Shown here: piece by piece, positions 1-7,255 of the stretch | Layout of the letters: every line of letters starts with the position of its first letter | How positions within the stretch are numbered: the first letter of the stretch is position 1 | Source of the DNA: DAOVRL01 sp964459805 | GTDB taxonomy: Bacteria; Planctomycetota; Phycisphaerae; Sedimentisphaerales; Anaerobacaceae | Direction: 5' to 3' | Assembly (NCBI GenBank): GCA_964459805.1 | Contig: CAYWOD010000060.1 | Coordinates: 1 to 17,129, forward strand | DNA length: 17,129 nt | Notes under the pieces: generated by a model | The model's database searches: none | Seen by the model: only the letters and a program-made list of their open reading frames with translations | What the model was told of the DNA's origin: nothing | Translations under genes and position numbers: made by a program

Positions 1-1175
1 TAACCGGTCAGAGGGAACAGACAGCAATCGTTCTTGCCCCGCAGGAAGACCGATTTGCCGTTGATTTTCAGACGGTTACGCTCCTTTGTAAAATCGCGCA
101 TACCAAAATTAACAGAACGCTCGTCGGCGAACGACTTATCGCCGGCCTTTGTTTTAAGGTCGAGACTCAAGCGAAGCATTGCCGGCAGAAACTCATCCCA
201 CAGCGGCACATTTTCGCCAGGTTCGTAGGTGAACTCGATGACGTTCTCTCGCTCGGCGGCTTTGACCTTGATCGATTGCGTCTTGAAAATTGACGGTTTG
301 GCAACATTGTAGCTCTCGCACGCGACCGTGATTTTTCCCGATGCCGCTTTACCCGTGATGTTGCCGACCACCACGCGAACGACCGCCTGCTTTTTCGTGG
401 CGTTCGGATAGACCTGCACGTCATCCAGCCAAACCGGGGCGGCGGCGCGGAGTTCCATCTTGCCAACGATGCCGTTCCAGTTGGTCTGCGTCCGTTCATC
501 GACCGCATGGGAAGGACCGACCGGCGGCAGCTTGGCGTTATCGACGAGTACGGTGATCGTATGTTCGCCCGGCGTCATCGCACCGGTCACGTCGAAAACC
601 TGGGGAGCACTGAGCGTGTCCTCCCCGCCGCAAAACGTCCGGTCGACCCACACCAGAGTGTGTTTGGATCGCTCCAGGAACAGCGTGATTCGCTTGCCAT
701 CCCAGGCGTTGGGAATCGTCACGCGGCGCTGATACCAGGCCGGCCCCTTCCAATACCACACCCGCGAGAGCCGATCAATGCATTGTTCGTCCTTTTTGAT
801 ACCCTTGCGGTTCTCGTCGGTCGTGCCGGGCAGTTGGACGGTTTCGTCAAACTCCAGGGCAAACCACTTTTCCGCAACGCCAACGTCCTCGGCGTCAAGA
901 CGGAATTTCCAAGTTCCGGTCAACGGAAACGTCGTCTCATCCACCCTGGCGGAATTTACGTGGCCGATGCTCTTGTTAGATGAATCTGCTTTCCATTTTT
1001 GCTCAGCGGATAACGCCGCAAACCATCTTTCGGCATGCATTGTCAAGCCGAGCTGATTGGCCTGGAGTTCAACAGGTGACTGGACAGTCAGGACGTCCTC
1101 TGCGTGAACGGAACAGGCCGCTAAAAGGGCTGCACAACACAATACAGCCCACGTTTTTGGAATACGTATTTTCAT
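1..1175 (-). CDS. Glycoside hydrolase family 2 (beta-galactosidase-like), N-terminal part, truncated by window edge
   Basis: The minus frame is open from ATG at 1175 to the window edge (391 complete codons). A signal peptide is visible (MKIR start, hydrophobic run, then LAAC at residues 18-21), so the product is either a lipoprotein anchored at Cys21 or is cleaved after VHA (residue 25). Next come a GH2 sugar-binding (jelly-roll) domain with a fold signature FRLDAEDVG and VWYWKGPAWYQRRV, then WNGIVGKMELRA, an immunoglobulin-like domain, and the start of the TIM barrel (FLRGKNDCCLFPLTG). That order is typical of GH2 exo-glycosidases that remove terminal sugars from polysaccharides outside the cytoplasm. 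The catalytic glutamates lie beyond the window. The start is supported by AGGAA 8 nt upstream; the ATG codons further upstream run straight into a stop. The substrate (beta-galactoside, glucuronide or mannoside) cannot be decided from this part. Confidence 0.9.
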   Translation of the reverse strand, partial: MKIRIPKTWAVLCCAALLAACSVHAEDVLTVQSPVELQANQLGLTMHAERWFAALSAEQKWKADSSNKSIGHVNSARVDETTFPLTGTWKFRLDAEDVGVAEKWFALEFDETVQLPGTTDENRKGIKKDEQCIDRLSRVWYWKGPAWYQRRVTIPNAWDGKRITLFLERSKHTLVWVDRTFCGGEDTLSAPQVFDVTGAMTPGEHTITVLVDNAKLPPVGPSHAVDERTQTNWNGIVGKMELRAAAPVWLDDVQVYPNATKKQAVVRVVVGNITGKAASGKITVACESYNVAKPSIFKTQSIKVKAAERENVIEFTYEPGENVPLWDEFLPAMLRLSLDLKTKAGDKSFADERSVNFGMRDFTKERNRLKINGKSVFLRGKNDCCLFPLTG

Positions 1176-1199
1176 ATCATCATTTCCTGTAATTGACCA

Positions 1200-1952
1200 T
1201 CATCTAACGATTGCCTTAACCGGGTCATCAAGCTTATAGATCCAACTGGTTGGAACTTGCATCATGAACTTATCCCGGCTTCGCCAGAGGCTTTATTTGT
1301 CTTTGCGTATACCACTTTAGCTCTTATGCCTATTTTACCCAGAACACCAGAAGTTATCCACAAATACAAATTCCTATACTATGAACTTTTCTGACTGGAA
1401 GTCCGCCCATGGAGCTGGATGCTTACGTTATATGTTTTGCCATTCTAAAAGCGATGTCCTGTGGAAGCTTTTCGCTGAAAAGTATGGCGAACGAACGGCG
1501 TTTTTAACCTGCACATCAACAATACCGGCATCGGCGAGGTAAAGAACTTCTATATAAATTCCACCACCAAGAGGGCTTGCTACTTTCACTTCAGCTCTTC
1601 AAACTGTATTAATACTATAAACAAGTGAAGATCGATCCAGTCGTTTAATATTTGGTCTATTGGAATTATCGCATGAGTGGGCGCCCACTCTAACTGTATA
1701 AGCTTTTCCTACCATTGACGGTGGAACTGTAATCGTTGCAATCGTTCCTGGTGGCAAATAAGTTCCAGTGGGTTTTCTGGCACATTTTTATAAAGAACTG
1801 GTCTCAGAAAGACAAGTGTTTTTTGCCACATTTATACCTGAGCAGGATGGTGAGTTATATTTCAGTCTGATTTTGGGCAAAACTTCTAAACCATAGGGCA
1901 GATTGATGACTTTTCTTTCACGTCCAATAAAATTGTGCGAAAATATAGTACG
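1200..1952 (-). pseudogene. Decayed peptidase M60/enhancin-like gene
   Basis: No intact gene lies between 1176 and 2135, but one minus-strand frame gives recognisable protein pieces broken by in-frame stops. From 1787 down: PTGTYLPPGTIATITVP, then VRVGAHSCDNSN; after a TGA at 1601-1599: VASPLGGGIYIEV, KNAVRSPYF, LLEWQN; after a TAA at 1430-1428: HPAPWADFQSEKF; near the end (1272-1205): DKFMMQVPTSWIYKLDDP. The order (TGxYxPPG, VRxGxH, SPxGGxIYI, PAPWAE, VPTS, LDDP) is that of the N-terminal part of M60-like metallopeptidases, which cleave mucin-type glycoproteins. At least six stops interrupt it. No frameshift is needed, and the zinc-binding HEXXH part is missing because the fragment ends just before the GH2 leader. 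The piece 1787-1952 is open in the same frame but not recognised. The family call rests on remembered motifs, not an alignment. Confidence 0.7.
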
Positions 1953-2135
1953 CTATCTTATAATGATGAAGTTCTTAAAATGAACGAAGTTGGTTATTAA
2001 TCCTGAATTGCTTAAAGGGAGATGTTGTATTAATAGCTTATATTTGGAGATTTTTTGAAAAAGCTTCTTGGGGAAACAATTAACTTAAGACAATTCTAGA
2101 AATATGTTTCTCACCACATTACCTATTGTAAAAAC
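1953..2135. other. AT-rich intergenic stretch without recognisable gene
   Basis: This AT-rich DNA separates the M60 remnant from the coiled-coil gene. No open frame of convincing length, tRNA-like fold or clear terminator was seen. It may hold further unrecognisable remains of the decayed peptidase gene upstream region. Confidence 0.4.
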
Positions 2136-2654
2136 TTAAAGCTCGTTAGTTACTATATCACCCACTTGAGGATAGTCAATACTTAATTCCCAGACACCAA
2201 TAGCTTCATCAGGATCTACAGCCGTAATAACGATATCACAAATATATTTTTCTTTTCGAATCACATGAAAACGATGACCAGATTTGACGCCATCTGTTGT
2301 ACCAGCCGATATGCTAACAAGTTTGTTTCTTTTGTTTACTTCAATTACCTTTGCTTCAATATTTATTGGAACTTCGCCGTTCTGATCTTTAGCTCCTTTT
2401 TCCTTCAAGGCAGTATTACTTTTCATTGTAAGTTTTTTTTCGAGTTTATTTTTTTCTTCCAGCAGTTGTAGGTGTTTGGATAAAAGGGATTCTATTTGTG
2501 CTTTTAGTTTTATAATTTCTGTTTTTAGTTGTGTAATCTCCTGCAATTGTTCGCTTATAAGCTCATGGGCATGTACGAGTTCGTCTCTTAGTTTTATAAT
2601 CTCCTGCATCCTGCCATTCGAAGGGCGGCTGTCATCGGCAGTCACAACAACCAC
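2136..2654 (-). CDS. Coiled-coil protein with small C-terminal beta domain; probably the 3' part of the ankyrin gene above it
   Basis: The frame encodes a long Leu/Glu/Lys-rich coiled coil (about residues 15-80: IIKLRDELVH, ITQLKTEIIKLK, LLEEKNKLEKKL). A compact beta-rich domain follows (about 100-172: EAKVIEVNKRNKLVSISAG, DGVKSGHRFHV, VGDIVTNEL), resembling the FlgT C-terminal type of SH3/OB-like domain. The annotated GTG at 2654 is doubtful: AAGGAGG (2657-2663) is only 2 nt away, while a second GTG at 2645 has it at 11 nt. The frame stays open, without any ATG, back to about 2800, and encodes a Pro/Thr-rich linker (ITPPTKTTVNAES). It is therefore more likely the continuation of the ankyrin gene after a +1 slip in the T run at 2784-2788. 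Function is unknown. Confidence 0.6.
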   Translation of the reverse strand: MVVVTADDSRPSNGRMQEIIKLRDELVHAHELISEQLQEITQLKTEIIKLKAQIESLLSKHLQLLEEKNKLEKKLTMKSNTALKEKGAKDQNGEVPINIEAKVIEVNKRNKLVSISAGTTDGVKSGHRFHVIRKEKYICDIVITAVDPDEAIGVWELSIDYPQVGDIVTNEL

Positions 2655-2781
2655 ATCCTCCTTGGGCTTGGTGGCAGACTCAGCATTAACTGTGGTCTTG
2701 GTTGGTGGAGTAATTTCTATTGTTTGGCCAAGAATGTGGATCCTGGCGGCACTACTCGGTCCCTCACCGTCAACATTAGTA

Positions 2782-4152
2782 TTAAAAAGTAAGCCTAGTC
2801 TCGCCTCCTACTGCGAATGTTAGCTCAGAATTGACTTCAGGATCCAGATGCTTGGCAGAAGGACTACCAAATGTGTATAGTGAATTGCCAGTAGAAACAG
2901 CACCCCACTTCATTGAAATTTTGAGTTCTTCTGCATAAGGGGGGCCTGTTTCAATTGCGTCAAGTTCCATATCGCCTACCTTGACCTTGCCTGTGAATAA
3001 ATACCCCTCAAGTCTACCAGTGACTTTTTCGTTGATTTCTGAGATAAAAACACAAGTTGGTGAAACTAACGTTCCATTGAACTCTTCCAGTTTTATGTCC
3101 GTAAAATCAATAGATGCAATACTCGGAGCATCCTTTCTTGCAATATGTAAGAGTATACCCCACCGATGATAAGAAAGATTCCATAGATATGGGCTGCTAG
3201 TAATTGCAAGGACATTATCATTCGATTCTGTAGATCGCCTTGACCTATCGAGGTCACCTTTCTTCCAGGTAAATGTGCGAACAAAGAAGTTGTCTTTATC
3301 TTGATGCTTCTTCTTTGGGCCGTATTCGGCAAAAATGCGACTTCCTATCCTCAAATCTTTAAACCACATACCTTTAAGTTCAGAAACGCTGGAACTAAGC
3401 CCCTCGATCTTCCATCGTTTGGCATCCTTTGCAATAATCGCTCGTGCATCATCAGCATAGCGACTCTGGGGAAACTTTTTAAGAAACATAGAATAAGCAT
3501 AGGCATGATTGAGTTCCTTTGTTCTTTTCCACAAGAATTCTTCTGTCATTTTCCCAGCTTCTTCGATATGCTTACGATAGGTGGAAATAAAGCTTTCGAG
3601 ACTGGCCGCTTTGCTTTCCGGAAATAGTTGGACAACATCCGTATGACCATTCTCTGCCGCCATCATCCGAGCCGTCCTGCCGGTGGTGTCTTTGGCATTC
3701 AGATCGGCTTTGCTTCCCAGCAGGGCCTTAACGACATTTAAATGACCCTCTCGAGCCGCCACCATCAAAGCCGTCAAGCCGTTCCTGTTACGTTGTATAT
3801 TCACATCGGCTTTGCTTTCCAGCAGGGCCTTCACAATATCTGTATGACCCTTCCATGCTGCCATCCACAAAGCCGTGCTGCCGTTGACGTATTTAGCGTT
3901 TACATCGGCTTTGCTTTCCAGCAGAACCTTGACAATATCCAAATGACCCTCCCGAGCTGCAATCCACAAAGCCGTCACGCCGTTGGTCATTTTTGTGTTG
4001 ATGTCAGTACCACCGGCCAGAAGGGATCGAGCTCGGTTTATGTCTCCGCGGGAGGCAGCATCGATGAGGGCTTCTGTATCATCATTGGGGGCAATAACTG
4101 GGGATACTATGGCAAGAATAAGGAACAGACAGCAGTTCAGATTGGTTTTCAT
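2782..4152 (-). CDS. Exported ankyrin-repeat protein
   Basis: The 456-residue product has a signal peptide (residues 1-21, MKTNLNCC start, cleavage near VIA). Five ankyrin repeats follow at about 24-185 (consensus GxTALWxAAxxGHxDIVKxLLESKADVN), then a helical TPR-like piece at about 190-245 (YSMFLKKFPQSRYADDARAI), and a C-terminal domain I do not recognise (about 250-456). Ankyrin repeats bind other proteins; the partner is unknown. The start has AAGGAG about 9 nt upstream. The gene ends at TAA 2782-2784 next to a T5 run. Dropping one T joins it to the coiled-coil frame downstream, which would give a product of roughly 670 residues. The DNA is AT-richer than the operons to the right, which hints at acquisition by transfer. 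Confidence 0.75.
   Translation of the reverse strand: MKTNLNCCLFLILAIVSPVIAPNDDTEALIDAASRGDINRARSLLAGGTDINTKMTNGVTALWIAAREGHLDIVKVLLESKADVNAKYVNGSTALWMAAWKGHTDIVKALLESKADVNIQRNRNGLTALMVAAREGHLNVVKALLGSKADLNAKDTTGRTARMMAAENGHTDVVQLFPESKAASLESFISTYRKHIEEAGKMTEEFLWKRTKELNHAYAYSMFLKKFPQSRYADDARAIIAKDAKRWKIEGLSSSVSELKGMWFKDLRIGSRIFAEYGPKKKHQDKDNFFVRTFTWKKGDLDRSRRSTESNDNVLAITSSPYLWNLSYHRWGILLHIARKDAPSIASIDFTDIKLEEFNGTLVSPTCVFISEINEKVTGRLEGYLFTGKVKVGDMELDAIETGPPYAEELKISMKWGAVSTGNSLYTFGSPSAKHLDPEVNSELTFAVGGETRLTF
3640..4010 (-). repeat. Tandem DNA repeats of 99-102 bp encoding the ankyrin units
   Basis: The string ATCGGCTTTGCTT recurs at 3703, 3805 and 3904 (plus-strand reading), spaced 102 and 99 bp. 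The surrounding text (TCCAGCAGGGCCTT, AAAGCCGT) is nearly identical between copies. The spacing matches 33-34 residue ankyrin units. The close DNA identity suggests recent unit duplication, and copy number could vary between strains. Confidence 0.8.
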
Positions 4153-4255
4153 AATAAAACTCTCCTTGGGATTTCACATTTATAATGAGATTTCCCTTGA
4201 GCAGAAATTAGTCGATAGTCGTTAGCATCCTTCGATTACACTCAGGACAGGTCGC

Positions 4256-4308
4256 GTATTTAGCGGGTCGAGGGCGGCAAATTAGTTTCTGGTATTTAGC
4301 CGGTCGAG
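4256..4308. repeat. Paired 17-bp direct repeat upstream of the ankyrin gene
   Basis: GTATTTAGC[G/C]GGTCGAG occurs at 4256-4272 and 4292-4308, a 36-bp period with one mismatch. It lies about 105-155 bp before the ankyrin start, in an otherwise gene-free stretch (4153-4532). It could be a paired regulator site or part of a dispersed intergenic repeat. Confidence 0.5.
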
Positions 4309-4426
4309 CCCGGGGTTTTTTAAGAGAAATCCGGAGTTGTAGCTCAAGCCTTTAGTCATAAAAAATAACACAAAACAAGGGAAAAGGCAAAGAAAAAAGA
4401 CGTGAAGTGAATTTTCAAGAGGAATT

Positions 4427-4449
4427 CCCCCCAGGTGAGGCCTGGTGGG
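4427..4449. other. GC-rich hairpin downstream of threonine aldolase
   Basis: CCCCCCAGG (4427-4435) pairs with CCTGGTGGG (4441-4449) over 9 bp with one mismatch and a 5-nt loop. It follows the aldolase stop by about 85 nt in the direction of transcription. No T run follows, so an intrinsic-terminator role is uncertain. Confidence 0.3.
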
Positions 4450-4481
4450 TTAATATGGGCGGCAGTTGCGGGGTGATTGAG

Positions 4482-4497
4482 TTAATCGAACGATTAA
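4482..4497. promoter_or_regulatory. Operator-like palindrome TTAATCG-AA-CGATTAA
   Basis: This is an inverted repeat with 7-bp arms and a 2-nt centre, 36 nt after the aldolase stop. The centre is too short for a good RNA hairpin, so a DNA-binding dimer site (for example LacI-type) is more natural. No regulator gene is in the window. Both flanking genes read leftward, so it could act only on the ankyrin gene 330 nt away or on aldolase 3' processing. Confidence 0.3.
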
Positions 4498-4532
4498 TGT
4501 TCGGGGTCAAAGGCGGGGATTGAGATATCAAA

Positions 4533-5573
4533 TCACGCGCCCTCGGCCACCTTCCGCAGTGCCTTTACGGCCGAATCAATATCCTCGGCGGTGATTCCAT
4601 AGTGGGTCACCGCCCTGAGTCGCGGCGGTCCCACGCACAGAATCTTGAGCCCGCTCTTATCGAGCCGGCGTACGAGCTTTTCCGCCGTAACTCGCTCGCC
4701 GGCAACATCGAAATAGACGATGTTGGTCTGGACGCGAGCCATATCAATCGAGAGCCCGTCAATGGCGGCAATTCCCTCGGCCAGCCGCTTTGCATTTCTA
4801 TGGTCCTCTGTGAGGCGGTCGGTCATTTCATCCAGCGCCACAACGCCCGCGGCTGCGATGATTCCCGCCTGGCGCATGCCGCCGCCGAGGACCTTACGAC
4901 TTCGCCTAACCTCAGCGATGAACTCGGCCGAGCCGCAGACTACCGAACCGACCGGCGCCGAAAGCCCTTTCGATAGGCAAAAGCTCACCGAATCGACACT
5001 GCGTGTCAAGTCTTTCGCATCGATGCCCAGCGCCACGGCGGCGTTAAACACACGGGCGCCGTCGAGGTGAACTAAGAGATCGTGCTCTTTGGCCAGCGCG
5101 GCCACGGCGTCGGTATATTCAGGCGTAAGGGCCGCACCGCCGCAGCGATTATGGGTATTCTCCAGGCAGATAAGCCGGGTGCGGGGAAAGTGCACATTGC
5201 TGCCGCGAATAGCCGCGTCGATATCGTCCAGCCGTATTGTGCCGTCAGGCTGGTTGGCCACCGTATGCGGGTGTATCCCGCCGACAGCCGACATACTGCC
5301 GCACTCGTAAAGAAAAGTATGCGACCGGTCGCCTAAAATAACCTCTTCGCCGCGAGCACAGTGAGCAAGCACGCACACTAAGTTGCCCATCGTCCCGCTG
5401 ACGACCAGCAGGGCCGCCTCTTTTCCCATCCGCTGGGCGGCCATTTTCTCAAGGCGGTTCACCGTCGGGTCCTCACCGAAGACGTCATCACCAAGCTCGG
5501 CCTTGTAAATCGCCTCCCGCATCGCCGGTGCCGGCAATGTAACGGTGTCACTACGCAAGTCAATTATCTTCAT
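4533..5573 (-). CDS. ltaE: Low-specificity L-threonine aldolase (PLP-dependent)
   Basis: The 346-residue product cleaves L-threonine or L-allo-threonine to glycine and acetaldehyde in the cytoplasm. It matches the fold-type I aldolase family throughout: IDLRSDTVTLP at the N-terminus, DDVFGEDPTVNRLE (29-42), the AALLVVSGTMGN segment, LENTHN (137-142), the PLP-ring Asp in HLDGAR (169-174), and the Schiff-base Lys202 in CLSKGLSAPVGS. Length is normal. ATG at 5573 is chosen over an in-frame start at 5612 because AGGAG lies 7 nt before it and the family begins at MKIIDLRSDT. The longer start would also place the first codons inside the 44-bp palindrome. It appears monocistronic. Confidence 0.93.
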   Translation of the reverse strand: MKIIDLRSDTVTLPAPAMREAIYKAELGDDVFGEDPTVNRLEKMAAQRMGKEAALLVVSGTMGNLVCVLAHCARGEEVILGDRSHTFLYECGSMSAVGGIHPHTVANQPDGTIRLDDIDAAIRGSNVHFPRTRLICLENTHNRCGGAALTPEYTDAVAALAKEHDLLVHLDGARVFNAAVALGIDAKDLTRSVDSVSFCLSKGLSAPVGSVVCGSAEFIAEVRRSRKVLGGGMRQAGIIAAAGVVALDEMTDRLTEDHRNAKRLAEGIAAIDGLSIDMARVQTNIVYFDVAGERVTAEKLVRRLDKSGLKILCVGPPRLRAVTHYGITAEDIDSAVKALRKVAEGA

Positions 5574-5604
5574 CAGTAATCTCCTGTTCAAAAACAGCAA
5601 AGCC

Positions 5605-5648
5605 TTCTGCAAAATTGCAGGTTAGGCCTAACCTGCAATTTTGCAGAA
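5605..5648. repeat. 44-bp perfect palindrome in the aldolase leader (short relative of the 15706-15861 element)
   Basis: The left arm TTCTGCAAAATTGCAGGTTA, plus GG, is followed at once by its exact reverse complement (22 + 22 bp, centre GG|CC at 5626/5627). The inner part (CAAAATTGCAGGTTAGGCCTA) is the terminal inverted repeat of the element at 15706-15861. The palindrome sits 31 nt upstream of the aldolase ATG, so it would form a very stable cruciform or an mRNA 5' hairpin. Confidence 0.9.
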
Positions 5649-5855
5649 CTTATAAAACAACAATAATCCCAAAAAGCCTCCCCACTTTCACACCGCACGA
5701 TAACCAAAATCTCCCAACTCGTCAACACCAAAAGCCCACTTCTAAAAGGCAAACAGCTACGTGGGCCAGGCCAAAGAAGCTCCGCCGGGGTGCGTTCTTT
5801 TCGGTTTTTGATTTCCAAGTCCTTGTTGCTTACGCTATTATGTCTGTGAAAGCCT

Positions 5856-6086
5856 ATGGATACTATGCTCTATATCATAGCGTGCGTGCTGTTTCTGATA
5901 TCCATCGCCGGATACATCATCGTTAAGCTGCGCCTGCGGCCCAAGGACGACCCGGACCTGGAGGACTATTATTATGAGTTCGAGGAGCAGCACCCTGCTT
6001 ACGCGAGGTATTTGAAATGGTCGAGAATTACTTTTGCCGGCGCCGTTATCGGCGCACTGCTGCTGTTTCTGGCGCTTGTATTTTGA
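5856..6086 (+). CDS. Small two-TM membrane protein, unknown function
   Basis: The 76-residue product has one hydrophobic segment at the N-terminus (about 4-24, YIIACVLFLISIAGYIIV), a basic turn (KLRLRPK), and an acidic/aromatic loop (DDPDLEDYYYEFEEQHPAY). A second membrane segment ends the protein (about 57-76, ITFAGAVIGALLLFLALVF). I do not recognise a family. There is no strong Shine-Dalgarno sequence; another ATG three codons on (Met4) is equally possible. It is divergent from the aldolase gene. Confidence 0.65.
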   Translation: MDTMLYIIACVLFLISIAGYIIVKLRLRPKDDPDLEDYYYEFEEQHPAYARYLKWSRITFAGAVIGALLLFLALVF

Positions 6087-6176
6087 ACGAAGCCGGCCTG
6101 TTCGCATTCTAACAAGACTTCTACAAAACTCCTCTTCTGAACTAAACCGTCGGCCTGTTCTGTGCCGAAAAAGGGC

Positions 6177-6205
6177 TTGAGACAGGACTGTGCAAATTGT
6201 ATCAT
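6177..6205 (+). promoter_or_regulatory. Sigma-70-like promoter for the 92-residue secreted protein
   Basis: TTGAGA (6177-6182), a 17-nt spacer and TATCAT (6200-6205) give a good -35/-10 pair. The predicted transcript start is near 6212, leaving a leader of about 40 nt before the ATG at 6254. Confidence 0.55.
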
Positions 6206-6253
6206 TGTATGCTTAGAAAGAACATTGGCAACAGAACTCAAGGAGTCAAAGTT

Positions 6254-6532
6254 ATGGAGCAGAAAGAGCACAGAGGCAACCGGAGTATTAACTTTACAAG
6301 TATGGCCATCGGCTTTTTGCTGGCACTTTGCCTGGCACTGGCTTTGGGCGCGGCAACCAGAGGCGAATCGGCCGGTCCATACCGATGCTCAGCCGGCAGC
6401 GATATGGCCGTTTATGTAATCGACACCCAAACCGGGCACACCTGGAGACTCAGCAGAGGCGATAACATCGATTTTGGAACACCCTTCGACCGCGTGTCCC
6501 GTCGAAAAAGTGTAACAGCTATGGTTGAGTAG
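6254..6532 (+). CDS. Small exported or membrane-anchored protein, unknown
   Basis: The 92-residue product has a basic N-terminus, one hydrophobic segment (about 17-35, MAIGFLLALCLALALGAA) that is either an uncleaved anchor or a signal peptide (cleavage near GES-AGP), and a short outer domain (YRCSAGSDMAVYVIDTQTGHTW). The VIDTQTGxxW motif is one I associate with small planctomycete proteins of unknown function. The start at 6254 is fixed by AAGGAG 8 nt upstream and the promoter at 6177. It ends 54 nt before the flavoprotein gene, so they may be co-transcribed. Confidence 0.75.
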   Translation: MEQKEHRGNRSINFTSMAIGFLLALCLALALGAATRGESAGPYRCSAGSDMAVYVIDTQTGHTWRLSRGDNIDFGTPFDRVSRRKSVTAMVE

Positions 6533-6586
6533 GCACCATTGAGAGCCAAAATCGCAAACCGGTAACTGGAATTTGGAAGCTGCAAA

Positions 6587-7201
6587 TTGAGAGTGCTTGG
6601 AATTTCCACCAGTCCGAGGCTTGAGGGCAATAGCGACCTGCTCCTGCGCCGAGCGCTGGCCGGCGCCGAGTCGGCAGGCGCACGGGTCGAATACGTTCGT
6701 CTGTGCGACTTTGAGATCGCACCGTGTATCGAGTGCAATACCTGCTACACCACCGGCACCTGCACGGTAAAGGATGACTACCAGGGGCTCCTGCAAAAGA
6801 TGCTCGACGCGGACCGGCTGATCTTTGCTACTCCGGTATTCTTTATGAGCGTCTGCGCCCAGGCGAAAACGCTCATCGACCGCGGCCAGTGCCTCTGGGC
6901 GCATAAGTACATATTGAAAAGACCACCCATCTCCGATCGCGCCGACCGCCGGGCAATGGTCATCGCGGTAGGCGGCTCAAAAGGCACAAAGCAGTTCGAG
7001 AGTATTCGGCTGACAATGAAGGTCTATTTTGATGCACTGGATGTCCGCTATGCGGCCAATTTATTTGTCAACCAGGTTGACAAGGCCGGCGAAATCGAGA
7101 AACACCAGTTGGCAATGACTGAAGCCTTTCGCCTCGGCAGCGAATTGGCGTGCAGCGACTCTGACCCGCCGGAAAAACCCATCGACGTCGAACTGTTTTG
7201 A
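6587..7201 (+). CDS. Iron-sulfur flavoprotein (NADPH-dependent FMN reductase/flavodoxin fold)
   Basis: The 204-residue product has the FMN-phosphate loop GISTSPRLEGNSD (5-17) of the FMN-reductase fold. A compact cysteine cluster follows, C47-x2-C50-x2-C53-x5-C59 (CIECNTCYTTGTC), matching the [4Fe-4S] pattern of archaeal and anaerobic iron-sulfur flavoproteins (Isf). ATPVFFMSVCAQAKTLIDR (81-99) is the usual flavin-side segment. It probably transfers electrons between ferredoxin and an unknown acceptor in the cytoplasm. The start is TTG at 6587, preceded by GGAAG 7 nt upstream; GTG at 6593 is a weaker alternative. It is convergent with the PAS gene, with 46 nt between stops. Confidence 0.85.
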   Translation: MRVLGISTSPRLEGNSDLLLRRALAGAESAGARVEYVRLCDFEIAPCIECNTCYTTGTCTVKDDYQGLLQKMLDADRLIFATPVFFMSVCAQAKTLIDRGQCLWAHKYILKRPPISDRADRRAMVIAVGGSKGTKQFESIRLTMKVYFDALDVRYAANLFVNQVDKAGEIEKHQLAMTEAFRLGSELACSDSDPPEKPIDVELF

Positions 7202-7210
7202 CCCGCTGCC

Positions 7211-7255
7211 CCGGCTGTGTCCTGCAAAGAATCCGCCGTCAGAGTTGTCAGCCGG
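7211..7255. terminator. Inverted repeat between convergent genes, weak terminator candidate
   Basis: CCGGCTG (7211-7217) is repeated inverted as CAGCCGG (7249-7255) with a 31-nt loop, covering the gap between the flavoprotein and PAS stops. There is no T run, so efficiency is doubtful. Confidence 0.25.

Noticed and set aside
1381..1542. 53-codon plus-strand frame (MNFSDWKSAHGAG...)
   Set aside because: It is antisense to recognisable M60 peptidase motifs and has no ribosome-binding site, so it is a shadow of the pseudogene.
3640..4010. CRISPR-like regular repeats
   Set aside because: The 99-102 bp period lies fully in frame inside the ankyrin gene and encodes 33-34 residue units.
5588..5818. 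Minus-strand frame containing RPNLQFCRR
   Set aside because: It is translation of the palindromic repeat plus leader DNA, not a gene.
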